Source: JAKFWF01 sp963741505 (GTDB lineage: Bacteria > Pseudomonadota > Alphaproteobacteria > Rhizobiales > Hyphomicrobiaceae). Taken from it: DNA of 64,000 bases. The DNA is taken from positions 62,001 through 126,000 of the forward strand of contig CAVUIJ010000021.1 in assembly GCA_963741505.1 (NCBI GenBank). Reading direction: 5' to 3'. The position numbers and the translations under genes were made by a program. The notes under the pieces are model-generated. The model saw only the letters and a list, made by a program, of their open reading frames with translations, made no database searches and was not told the origin of the DNA. Of this stretch, positions 33,932 to 42,801 are shown piece after piece (position 1 is the stretch's first letter; each line of letters starts with the position of its first letter).

Positions 33932-34766
33932 ATGACCTTGTCCGAGCAGGCGGCTGCCTCGATCTGTGCCCCTCTAGCCCTGAAGCACGGGGAATGGGAA
34001 CCGCAGCGGCGCACCCTCGTCACCGTGAGCCACGTATCGAAGCAGTTCGGCAATGGCACGCTTGCGGTTCACGACGTGAACATTACGCTGCGCGAAGGCG
34101 AATTCATCAGCCTGCTCGGGCCATCGGGCTGCGGCAAGTCCACGCTGCTGCGCATGCTGGCGGGCCTGACTTCGCCCAGTGCCGGCGAAATCGTGTGGGG
34201 CGCCGAGGATAGCGCCCACATCAAGCCCGACATCGGTTTCGTGTTCCAGGAGCCGACCTTGATGCCGTGGGCGACCGCGCTCGGCAACGTGATGATGCCG
34301 CTGAAGCTCAAGAGCCGGCGCCCGTGGCGAAGCCGAGACGGCAGCCGCCGAAACGCTGAAGCTCGTCGGCCTTGCCGGCTTCGAGAAATCCTATCCGCGC
34401 GAGCTCTCGGGCGGCATGCGCATGCGGGTATCGATCGCCCGCGCACTCGTCACCCGCCCGCGCATCCTGTTGATGGACGAGCCGTTTGCCGCCCTCGACG
34501 AGATCACCCGCCACAAGCTCAACGACGACCTCTTGGCGCTATGGTGGCAGCGGCGGTTCTCGGCGGTGTTCGTCACGCACTCGGTGTTCGAGAGCGTCTA
34601 CCTGTCGCAGCGCATCGCGGTGATGGCGGCGCGGCCCGGACGCATCATGGCCGATCTCGCGGTCGCCTCGCCCTATCCACGCGATGATCTGTTCCGCACC
34701 TCGGCCGAGTACGCGCAATTGTGCCGGGTCACGTCCGAGACCTTGAAAAAGGCGATCAGCGCATGA
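33932..34766 (+). CDS. ABC transporter ATP-binding protein (nitrate/taurine/pyrimidine type), frameshifted
   Basis: Cytoplasmic ATPase, about 277 residues reconstructed. Walker A is SLLGPSGCGKSTLLRMLAGL, the Q-loop GFVFQEPTLMPWATALGNVM, the signature LSGGMRMRVSIARALVTRPR, Walker B LLMDEPFAALDEITRHKLND and the H-loop VFVTHSVFESVYLS. The Q-loop and the signature lie in different frames. The net shift occurs near 34315-34330 (one extra base, or two missing), after LKLKS. A start at 33932 gives the usual N-terminal extension. Its stop overlaps the permease start (ATGA), so translation is coupled. Confidence 0.9.
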
Positions 34767-35623
34767 CCATCCCGAGCGACGGCACCGACAGCGCCACCCG
34801 GCCCGTGTTCGAGGAGGAAGCCCGCATCCTCGGCATCGCCGCGAGTGCCTGGCCCGGCATCCTGGCGCCGATCGCGATCGGCATCCTGGCGCTTGCCGGC
34901 TGGGAGGCGACGGTGCGGCTGCGGGCGATCCCGCCCTACATCCTGCCCGGGCCGCTGCTGATCGGCCAAACGCTGATCGCCGACTGGCCGACGCTGTCGA
35001 CATCGCTATGGGTCACGCTGCGCATAACGTTTGCGGCGCTCGTCGCAGCGGTGACGGTGGGCGTGACGCTCGCCATCCTGTTCACGCAGTCGAAATGGCT
35101 CGAAAAGTCGCTGTTCCCCTATGCGGTGGTGCTGCAGGTGACGCCCGTTGTCGCCATCGCGCCGTTGATCATCATCTGGATCGGCGACATCAACCTGTCG
35201 CTCTTGGTTTGCGCCTGGATCGTGGCGTTCTTCCCGATTCTGTCGAACACCATCCTGGGGCTCAACTCCGCCGACCACAACCTGGTCGACCTGTTCCGCC
35301 TGTACGGCGCGTCGCGCTGGCAGACCCTGCGCTATCTGCGACTGCCCGCGGCGCTGCCCTACTTCCTCGGCGGGTTGAAGATTTCGGGCGGCCTCGCCTT
35401 GATCGGCGCGGTCGTCGCCGAGTTCGTCGCCGGTACCGGCGGCAACGCCTCGGGCCTCGCCTACCGCATCCTCGAGTCGAGCTATAACCTGAAGATCCCG
35501 CGCATGTTTGCGGCGCTGCTGCTGATCTCGACCGCCGGCATCGCGATCTTCCTGGTGACCAGCTGGATCTCGCACCGCCTGCTGCACCGCTGGCACGAGA
35601 GCGCGATCAAGCGGGAGTTGTGA
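34763..35623 (+). CDS. ABC transporter permease (SsuC/TauC type)
   Basis: 286-residue inner-membrane protein with six hydrophobic helices. The binding-protein-dependent permease motif is seen in DLFRLYGASRWQTLRYLRLP, AALPYFLGGLKISGGLALIG (EAA loop followed by the G-rich helix). The N-terminal LPGPLLIGQTLIADWPTLST and LVAAVTVGVTLAILFTQSKW regions are typical of nitrate/sulfonate/taurine/pyrimidine importers. The ATG at 34763 overlaps the ATPase stop by four bases. Together with the binding protein and ATPase it forms a complete importer. Confidence 0.93.
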   Translation: MTIPSDGTDSATRPVFEEEARILGIAASAWPGILAPIAIGILALAGWEATVRLRAIPPYILPGPLLIGQTLIADWPTLSTSLWVTLRITFAALVAAVTVGVTLAILFTQSKWLEKSLFPYAVVLQVTPVVAIAPLIIIWIGDINLSLLVCAWIVAFFPILSNTILGLNSADHNLVDLFRLYGASRWQTLRYLRLPAALPYFLGGLKISGGLALIGAVVAEFVAGTGGNASGLAYRILESSYNLKIPRMFAALLLISTAGIAIFLVTSWISHRLLHRWHESAIKREL

Positions 35624-35627
35624 AGCG

Positions 35628-36944
35628 ATGAATTGGCGCGCGAAGTTCAAGGATCTGCCGGCCGGTCGCGTCACACTACGGCGGGCGACGGTGCCGGTGT
35701 GCCTGGTCGAAGGTGTCACCCTCATCGGCGATGCCGAAGGCCTGGCGCAGGTTGATATTGTGATTGCCGGCGGCAAGATCGCAGCAATCGATCCGGCTGG
35801 TGCGAATGCCACTGGCGGCACCGCGGTCGACCTTGATCGCGGCATGGTGTGGCCAGGCTTCGTCGACTGCCACACCCACCTCGACAAGGGCCACATCTGG
35901 CCTCGCGCGCCGAACCCGGACGGCACCTTCCAGGGCGCGTTGTCGACGGTCATGGCGGATCGCGCCGCCAACTGGTCGGCAGCCGACCTCGCGCCCCGCA
36001 TGGAATTCGCGCTGCGCTGTGCCTATGTCCACGGCACCACCGCGATCCGCACCCACCTCGATAGCCGCATCGAGCAGACCCATATTACCTGGCCGATCTA
36101 CGCCGAAATCAAGGATCGTTGGCGCGACCGTATCCAACTCGACGCCTCGCCACTGTTCCCGATCGACCTCGCCCTCGACGACGCTCACATGGCCGATGTC
36201 ACCGCGGCAATCGCCGCTCATGGCCGCACCCTCGGCGCCGTCACCTACATGACCGAGAACCTCGCAGCCGGCCTCGACCGCTTGTTCCGGTTGGCGTCAG
36301 AGCGCGGCTGGAATCTCGATTTTCATGTGGATGAAAGTCTCGATCCCGCGGCAACTTCGCTGCGCAACATCGCCGAAGCCGCTGAGCGCTACCGCTTCCA
36401 GGGCCAGATCCTGGTCGGGCACTGCTGCTCGCTGTCGAGCCAGCCGGACGAGCAAGCCAATGCCACAATGGATCTATTGGCCCGGACCGGTATTGCCGTG
36501 GTGTCATTGCCGATGTGCAACATGTACCTGCAGGACCGGCAACCAGCCGTGACGCCGCGCCGGCGGGGTGTCACCTTGCTGCACGAGATGCATGCGCGCG
36601 GCATCGAGGTTGCGATCGCATCCGACAACACTCGCGATCCGTTCTTCGCCTACGGCGACCTCGACGCCATGGAGGTGTTCCGGGAAGCCGTCCGCTGCGC
36701 CCATCTCGACCACCCGGTCGGCACCTGGCCGCGGGCGATCACGGCGACGCCAGCACGGATCATGGGTGTTTCCGGCATTGGCATGCTGCGTCCGGGCGGC
36801 GGCGCCGACCTGCTGGCGATGCCGGCGCGGACCTGGACCGAACTGTTGTCACGGCCGCAATCCGACCGCGCCGTGCTGCGCTCAGGCGCCTTGATCGCGG
36901 CCGATTTGCCCGACTACCGCGAGCTCGATCCGCTGTTTTCCTGA
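35628..36944 (+). CDS. Cytosine deaminase-like amidohydrolase
   Basis: 438-residue amidohydrolase-superfamily enzyme close to CodA. Metal and catalytic residues appear in GFVDCHTHLDKGHIWPRAPN (HxH), LDFHVDESLDPAATSLRNIA, GHCCSLSSQPDEQANATMDL and EVAIASDNTRDPFFAYGDLD (final Asp). The SDNxRDPFxxYGDxD string is characteristic of CodA relatives, which deaminate cytosine or close analogues. It starts four bases after the permease stop, the last gene of the importer operon, so the operon probably imports and deaminates a pyrimidine-like base. The exact substrate is unknown. Confidence 0.85.
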   Translation: MNWRAKFKDLPAGRVTLRRATVPVCLVEGVTLIGDAEGLAQVDIVIAGGKIAAIDPAGANATGGTAVDLDRGMVWPGFVDCHTHLDKGHIWPRAPNPDGTFQGALSTVMADRAANWSAADLAPRMEFALRCAYVHGTTAIRTHLDSRIEQTHITWPIYAEIKDRWRDRIQLDASPLFPIDLALDDAHMADVTAAIAAHGRTLGAVTYMTENLAAGLDRLFRLASERGWNLDFHVDESLDPAATSLRNIAEAAERYRFQGQILVGHCCSLSSQPDEQANATMDLLARTGIAVVSLPMCNMYLQDRQPAVTPRRRGVTLLHEMHARGIEVAIASDNTRDPFFAYGDLDAMEVFREAVRCAHLDHPVGTWPRAITATPARIMGVSGIGMLRPGGGADLLAMPARTWTELLSRPQSDRAVLRSGALIAADLPDYRELDPLFS

Positions 36945-37121
36945 GGCTGGCGCGGTTTTCCACAGTTCCGTGGGTCGCAAAATTGCCTGAAATAAAGTGC
37001 CTTCAGCATTGCGGAAGGGCCGCAATTGGCTATGTCTGGGCGCTCGTAGGCGCGGCCGGTCACTTCATCCCCCAGGTGACGGTAAGGCGCGGGACAACAG
37101 ACAGGGGCGGACGCGAAGGTC

Positions 37122-37874
37122 ATGGCCGAGCAGCAGGATTCGATTTTCCGCGAGATCGACGAGGAGATGCGTCGCGAGCAGATCCTCAAGATCTGGAAGA
37201 ACTACGGCACCTATATCATCGGCGCGGCACTCGCGATCATCCTCGGAGTCGGCGGTTATCAGGCCTATCTGCACAGCAAGCAAGTCGCGATCGAGGCCTC
37301 CGGCGCTGACTACGACGCCGCCGCCCAGCTGATCGCCAGCGGCAAAGCCGACGAAGCCAATGCCGCCCTCGAGAAGATCGCCAAGACCGGTCCGGCCGGC
37401 TACGCCATGCTGTCGCAGCTGCGCCTCGCCGCCGCCAGTGCCAAGGCCGGCAAGACCGCCGAAGCGGTCGCAAGCTACGAAGCCCTGGCCAAGGACGCCG
37501 CTGCCGACAAACTGTTCGCCGACTACGCGCGGCTGCAGGCTGCCGCCCTCAGGCTCGATCAGGCCGACTGGACCGAGATGCAGAATCGGCTCATCGATCT
37601 GACTGACAATTCCAATCCCTGGCGTTATTCCGCGCGCGAGCTGATGGGGTTGGCCGCATTCAAGAACGGGCAGATTGAGCAAGCCCGCAAATTCAATGAG
37701 CTGCTGCTGGGCGAGCGCAAGGTGCCGCCGTCAATTCTGGAGCGGGTCAAAGTGGTGATGGCTGCGATCGTCGCCGCTGAGTTGGCGGTCACTACACCGC
37801 CGGCTGCGACTGCGGCGCCGGCACAGAAATCTCCAGAGCCGCCGAAGTCGGCCGAGGAACCGAAGAAGAAGTGA
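37122..37874 (+). CDS. TPR-like membrane protein, YfgM/DUF2133 family (Sec translocon ancillary)
   Basis: 250-residue single-pass protein. The short cytosolic N-terminus (DSIFREIDEEMRREQILKIW) leads to one membrane helix (YGTYIIGAALAIILGVGGYQ). A periplasmic TPR-like domain follows (ALEKIAKTGPAGYAMLSQLR and WRYSARELMGLAAFKNGQIE), then a Pro/Ala/Lys tail ending EEPKKK. YfgM homologues associate with SecYEG and periplasmic chaperones. It is followed 13 bp later by bamB, the conserved pairing. The 177-bp gap upstream of it shows no gene. Confidence 0.88.
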   Translation: MAEQQDSIFREIDEEMRREQILKIWKNYGTYIIGAALAIILGVGGYQAYLHSKQVAIEASGADYDAAAQLIASGKADEANAALEKIAKTGPAGYAMLSQLRLAAASAKAGKTAEAVASYEALAKDAAADKLFADYARLQAAALRLDQADWTEMQNRLIDLTDNSNPWRYSARELMGLAAFKNGQIEQARKFNELLLGERKVPPSILERVKVVMAAIVAAELAVTTPPAATAAPAQKSPEPPKSAEEPKKK

Positions 37875-37887
37875 ACGGGGGAGCCCG

Positions 37888-39255
37888 ATGGGCGAGGCTA
37901 GGATTACACGTGAGCGAGCTGGCCTAGGACGAGTTGCGCGTACCGCGCTGGTCGCCGCTGCCGTCGCCAGCGTCCTCGCCGGCTGCTCCGACAGCCTGCC
38001 CAGCATGCCCAAGATCTCCGACCTCAATCCGTTCGCGACCAAAGAGAAGCCGCTGCCTGGCACCCGCATTCCAGTGGTCCAGGCGGCCGAGAAGATCCCC
38101 GGCGACCTCGCCAGCGCCGACAAGCCGATCACCCTGCCGCCGCCGCGCGCCAACGACACTTGGGCGCAGCCGGGCGGCCAGGCCAACAACGCCCCGGGCC
38201 ATCTGGCCCTCGCCAGCGCCGTGCGCCAGACCTGGAGTGCCGACGCCGGCTCCGGCTCGTCTTCCTCCGGCAAACTGACCGCAAGTCCGATCGTCTTCGA
38301 TGGCCGCGTCTATACGCTCGACGCCGCCGCCCGGGTCAGCGCCTTCGCGCTCTCCGGCGGCTCGGCGGTCTGGCGCACCAACGTCACGCCGGAGAAGGAA
38401 AAAGCCGAGAAAGGCTACGGTGGCGGGCTCGCCGCCGACAATGGCCGCATCTACGCCGCCACCGGCTTCGGCACCGTGGTCGCGCTCGATCCGCAATCGG
38501 GCAAGAAGGTGTGGGAGAAGTCGCTCGGCGTGCCGGTGCGCGCCTCGCCGACCGCCGCCGCCGACCGGGTCTTCGTCGTCACCACCGACGGCCGCTTCGT
38601 TTGTCTCAACGGCGCCGACGGCAACGAGATGTGGAGCTTCCGCGGCTTGCCCGACAAGACCAGCATCATTTCCAACCCGAGCCCCGCCGTCGAAGGCGAT
38701 GTCGTGGTCGTGCCCTACCCGTCCGGTGACGTGGTCGCGCTGCGCGTCGCCGACGGCCAACAGGTCTGGCAGGAGAGCCTCGCCCGCACCAAGTCGGCGT
38801 CGGCGATCGCGAGCCTCAGCGATGCCGCCCGCCCGGCGATCGACCAAGGCATGGTGTTCGCCGTCGGCCATGGTGGTCGCATGGTCGCAACCCAGGCCCG
38901 CACCGGCGAGCGGATGTGGTCGCTCAATGTGCCCGGCACCCAGACCCCCTGGGTCGCCGGCGACAGCGTGTTCGTCGTCGACACCACCGGCCAGCTGATG
39001 GCGATCACCCGGCGCGACGGCAAGATCCAGTGGACGGCGAAGCTGCCGGGCTCGACGTGGTCGGGTCCGACGCTCGCCGGGGGGTTCCTGTGGCTCGCCT
39101 CGAGCAAGGGCCAGCTGACGGCGGTCGAAGCGGCGACCGGCAAGGTCGTCTCGACGCAGGATCTTGGCGCACCCGTCTATATCGCCCCGGTCGTCGCCGG
39201 CGGCCGCATGTTCGTGCTGACCGACAAAGCCAAGCTGATCGCGTTGGGCGGGTAG
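37888..39255 (+). CDS. bamB: Outer-membrane protein assembly factor BamB
   Basis: 455-residue lipoprotein of the BAM complex. The signal peptide ends in the lipobox SVLAGCSD (Cys about residue 32). An eight-bladed beta-propeller follows from repeated PQQ-type strands, for example GRVYTLDAAARVSAFALSGG, GTVVALDPQSGKKVWEKSLG, GRFVCLNGADGNEMWSFRGL, GQLMAITRRDGKIQWTAKLP and GQLTAVEAATGKVVSTQDLG. It belongs to the yfgM-bamB unit. In many proteobacteria der (a GTPase) follows; here a Uma2 gene and a palindromic repeat follow instead. Confidence 0.94.
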   Translation: MGEARITRERAGLGRVARTALVAAAVASVLAGCSDSLPSMPKISDLNPFATKEKPLPGTRIPVVQAAEKIPGDLASADKPITLPPPRANDTWAQPGGQANNAPGHLALASAVRQTWSADAGSGSSSSGKLTASPIVFDGRVYTLDAAARVSAFALSGGSAVWRTNVTPEKEKAEKGYGGGLAADNGRIYAATGFGTVVALDPQSGKKVWEKSLGVPVRASPTAAADRVFVVTTDGRFVCLNGADGNEMWSFRGLPDKTSIISNPSPAVEGDVVVVPYPSGDVVALRVADGQQVWQESLARTKSASAIASLSDAARPAIDQGMVFAVGHGGRMVATQARTGERMWSLNVPGTQTPWVAGDSVFVVDTTGQLMAITRRDGKIQWTAKLPGSTWSGPTLAGGFLWLASSKGQLTAVEAATGKVVSTQDLGAPVYIAPVVAGGRMFVLTDKAKLIALGG

Positions 39256-39364
39256 CGGCGGGCGCAAGTGCCGCACGGTGCGATACGAAACGCGTATGCA
39301 CCCTTCAATCACAGATGCCACCGCGTCCATTTGGAATGGACAGTGATTGCTGGTATCGTTGGTT

Positions 39365-39913
39365 ATGACCGCAGTTCGTAAGTCATTGATGAGCCACACC
39401 GAGTTCCTGGCCTGGGCGATCAATCAGCCGGGCAAGTGGGAGCTCATCGATGGCGTGCCGGTCGCGATGTCGCCGGAGCGGGTCAGCCATAGCAACACTA
39501 AATATCGTGTCACGCGGGCGCTCGAAATTGCGATCGCAAAGGCCGGCGTGCCCTGTCGCTTCCTGATCGATGGCGTGCTCGTCCCGATCGACGCCAATCG
39601 AAGTTTTCAACCGGACGCCCTGGTCTATTGCGGTCCCGCAGCTGCTGATGACGCGCTCGAGATTACAAATCCGATCATCGTCGTCGAGGTGCTGTCGCCG
39701 AGTACCGCGCTACGCGACCTGCGCGACAAGCTCGCCGGCTATTTCCTGGTGCCGAGCATCATGCACTACCTGATCGTCGATCCCGACAAGGGGATGGTGA
39801 TCCATCATCGCCGCACCGATACGGCGATCGAGACGCGGATCGCCACCAGCGGCGCGATCAATCTCGACCCGCCGGGGCTGGAGATGGAGCTGAGCGAGAT
39901 GCTGCCGATGTGA
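39365..39913 (+). CDS. Uma2 family endonuclease-like protein
   Basis: 182-residue Uma2-type protein with a predicted PD-(D/E)xK nuclease fold. WELIDGVPVAMSPERVSHSN (N-terminal motif), SFQPDALVYCGPAAADDALE (PD motif), NPIIVVEVLSPSTALRDLRD (ExL.. catalytic motif) and KLAGYFLVPSIMHYLIVDPD are typical. Such proteins are abundant in cyanobacteria and scattered elsewhere; their role is unclear. The ATG at 39365 is preferred; six upstream residues are possible. It sits between bamB and a palindromic element, so mobility is possible. Confidence 0.88.
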   Translation: MTAVRKSLMSHTEFLAWAINQPGKWELIDGVPVAMSPERVSHSNTKYRVTRALEIAIAKAGVPCRFLIDGVLVPIDANRSFQPDALVYCGPAAADDALEITNPIIVVEVLSPSTALRDLRDKLAGYFLVPSIMHYLIVDPDKGMVIHHRRTDTAIETRIATSGAINLDPPGLEMELSEMLPM

Positions 39914-39932
39914 GGCACGTCCACGCAGTCAC

Positions 39933-40017
39933 GTAGGGTGCAATAGCGAAGCGTATTGCACCACTTCGGGCACGGCGTCTGCATCCGGCGCAATACGCTA
40001 ACGCTATTGCGCCCTAC
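39933..40017. repeat. Inverted repeat between Uma2 and mttB-like genes
   Basis: Arms GTAGGGTGCAATAGCG (39933-39948) and CGCTATTGCGCCCTAC (40002-40017) match at 15 of 16 positions when inverted. The inner part repeats the motif GCAATA in both orientations, so longer pairing is possible. It separates convergent genes. A shorter, weaker version of the core (GTGCGATACG...CGTATGCAC) occurs after bamB at about 39280-39305, suggesting a dispersed family. Confidence 0.65.
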
Positions 40018-40025
40018 AAGTGCCC

Positions 40026-41580
40026 TCAATGCGTGGCATCCGGCATCGAGGCTTTTTTCTTGGCAATGAACTCGCGTAACGCTTCGTCCACCCCCGGGTC
40101 GAGCGCCGGCTGCTGGTAGTCGGCCAGCATCTTCTTCCAGGTCGCATTGGCGCGGACGTGCATCTCCTGCGCGCCCTCGGCTTCCCACTGCTCGACTGAA
40201 TTGTTGTCGTGCAGAGCGAAGCGATAGAAAGCATCTTCGAAGTTCGACTGCGTGTGGGCGCAGCCGAGGAAGTGGCCGCCGGGGCCGACCTCGCGCAAGG
40301 CCGACAATCCCTGGCCGTTCTCGCTGATGTCGAGGCCCTCGCAAAAGCGGTGCATGGCGCCGAGCTCGTCGCAGTCCATGACGAACTTCTCATAGGATGA
40401 GGCGAGCCCGCCCTCCATCCAGCCGGCCGCATGCAGCACGAAGTTGGTGCCGGCCATTATCGTCGGCCACAGCGTGTTGGCGCTCTCGTAAGCGGCCTGC
40501 GCGTCGGGCCGTTTGGAGGCTGCGAGCGAGCCGCCGGTGCGGAACGGCAGGTTCATGCGGCGTGCCAATTGCGCCGCGCCGAAAATCGCGTGCGAGGCCT
40601 CCGGCGTGCCAAAGGTCGGCGCGCCCGACTGCATCGAGATCGTCGATACGAACGTACCGAAAATCACCGGCGCGCCGGGCCGAATCACTTGCGTGAACGC
40701 GACGCCGGTCATGACCTCGGCCAGCACCTGCGACAGCGTCGCCGCCATCGTTACCGGGCTCATCGCGCCCGAAAGGATGAACGGAGTGATGATGCACGCC
40801 TGATTGCTGGCGGCATAGGTCTCGGCGGCGCCGAGCATGGTCGCATCCCACACCATCGGCGAGTTGGCATTGATCAGGCTGGTGCAGACGGTATTCGACT
40901 GCACGAACTCTTGGCCAAACAGGATTTCACTCATCGCCACCGTGTCGGCGGCACGCGTGGGATGCGTCACCGACCCCATGTACGGTTTGTCCGACAGCGC
41001 CATGTGGGCGTACATCATGTCGAGGTGGCGCTTGTTGACCGGCACATCGACCGGCTCGCACACGGTGCCGCCCGAGTGGTGCATCCACGGCGAGGCGTAG
41101 GCGAGCTTCACGAAATTCTGGAAATCGGCGATCGTGCCGTAGCGGCGCCCCTTCTCGATGTCGTGCACGAACGGCGAGCCGTAGACCGGCGCGAACACGG
41201 TCTTGTTGCCGCCGATCTCGACGTTGCGCGCCGGATTGCGCGCGTGCTGGACATAGGTCGCGGGTGCGGTCTTGCAAAGCAAACGAGCAAGGCCCTTGGG
41301 GAAGCGGATGCGATCACCCTTGCTGTCCGCTCCCGCAGCCTTGAACAGCGCGTGCGCCTTCGGATAGTCGCGGAACTCGATGCCGATCTCCTGCAGGATC
41401 GTCTCGGCATTGGCCTCGATGATGCCGAGCGTCTCGGCACTCAAGCAGATCGGTCGGCTGGATGTTGCGCGAGATATAGGGGATGGACGCCGCCGCCCGC
41501 AGCAGGCGGGCGGCCTTGCGGGCCTCGCGTCCGCGCCGGACGGGCGGCGCTGACGGCGGATCGGACTGCGAAGCGCCCAT
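40026..41580 (-). CDS. Trimethylamine methyltransferase (MttB) superfamily protein, frameshifted
   Basis: About 517 residues when reconstructed. MttB-fold motifs include FAPVYGSPFVHDIEKGRRYG, YASPWMHHSGGTVCEPVDVP, FILSGAMSPVTMAATLSQVL, VIFGTFVSTISMQSGAPTFG and GPGGHFLGCAHTQSNFEDAF. No in-frame amber codon is seen, so this is the non-pyrrolysine type, which demethylates betaine-like quaternary amines in known members. One extra base near 41443 breaks the frame after IQPTDLL; the C-terminal part resumes SAETLGIIEANAETILQEIG. The ATG at 41580 (MGASQSD) follows GAGGGA. An intact-looking 902-residue frame joining it to the upstream regulator is an artefact. Confidence 0.85.
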
Positions 41581-41644
41581 GGCGGGTTCATCCCTCGAGT
41601 GATGAAATTCGTTCGACCATATGGCGGCCGAACGTCGTGGATCT

Positions 41645-42734
41645 CTAACCCACCTGCGGCATTCGCTTGCCCGAACCCGTCTCGAGCTTGACATCGCGGC
41701 TGCCGACGCGACGCTCGGTGGAGGGCGTATGGCCGAAGTGCTCGTTGTAGCTCTTCGAGAAAGTGCGATGCGGAAACGAAGCCGCAGGCCATCGCCACCG
41801 ACAGGATCGGCTGGCTGGTCTGCTGCAGCAGGAAGCGGGCGCGATCGAGCCTGACCGTCAGGTAATGCCGGGTCGGCGAATGGCCGAGGTACTTGGCGAA
41901 CAGCCGCTCGAGCTGGCGCGGCGACACGCCGGCCTCCGCCGCAAGCTCGGTGCAGGACCGCGGCGTCTCGATCGTCTCCTCCATGCGCGCGACGACCGAC
42001 AGCAATCGCGGATGGGCGACGCCGAGCCGGGTGCGCAGATCCATGCGCTGGCGCTCAGAAGCGTCGCGGATGCGATGATGAATCAGCTGGTCGGTGACAG
42101 CGGTGGCGAGCGCCTGGCCGTGATCGCGGGCGATGATCGACAGCATCATGTCGGCGGCCGCGGTGCCGCCGGCGCAGGTAAAGCGATTGCGGTCGATCTC
42201 GAACAGCTCCGAGGTCACGTCGAGATGCGGGAATTCGCTGACCAGCGCCGCCTGGTTCTCCCAGTGGATGGTCGACTGGTAGCCTTCGAGCAGCCCGGCC
42301 TTGGCCAAGACGTAGGTGCCGGTGCATACCGCGCCCAGTGCCGTGCCGAACGACGACAGCCGACGCAGCGCCGCCATGGCGTCGCGATGGTCGAGGTTCT
42401 GCACGCCGTTGCCGGCACACAGGATCGCCGCCGACAAGTCGCGGGCCTGGGCGAAGGGCTCGTCCACCCGAACCTCGACGCCATTCGACGCCTTCACGGG
42501 ACGGCCATCGACGGAGTAGAGCCGCCACGCGTAGAGCACCCGCTCGGTCACCTGGTTGGCGAGCCGCAACGGCTCGATCGCCGAGGTGAACGCCATCATG
42601 GTGAAGTTGGGCACCAGCAAAAAACCGACGCGAGCAGGCCGCGCCGCGTCGTGCCGCGACAGCGCCGGTGGCGACGCGGCCGCCACCTTGGCAGGCGCTG
42701 CCCTGGAGATCGTGCCCGAGCTGTTCTTTGCCAT
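41645..42734 (-). CDS. GlxA/CdhR-type AraC family transcriptional regulator (frameshifted)
   Basis: Two-domain regulator, about 362 residues reconstructed. The N-terminal GATase1/DJ-1-like ligand domain starts near RVGFLLVPNFTMMAFTSAIE and includes GAVCTGTYVLAKAGLLEGYQ, with the Cys nucleophile elbow. The C-terminal AraC DNA-binding domain has two helix-turn-helix motifs: CTELAAEAGVSPRQLERLFA and PILSVAMACGFVSASHF. One extra base near 41758-41763 breaks the frame in the last helix. The corrected reading is SKSYNEHFGHTPSTERRVGS and ends at 41645. Close relatives (GbdR, CdhR) sense glycine betaine or carnitine, consistent with the MttB gene downstream. Confidence 0.85.
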
Positions 42735-42801
42735 TCGCTATTCTAAACACGACATATGCGGCGTTGGCTAGAGGCGGCGGCGTGTGCAGACACAGGACGT
42801 T

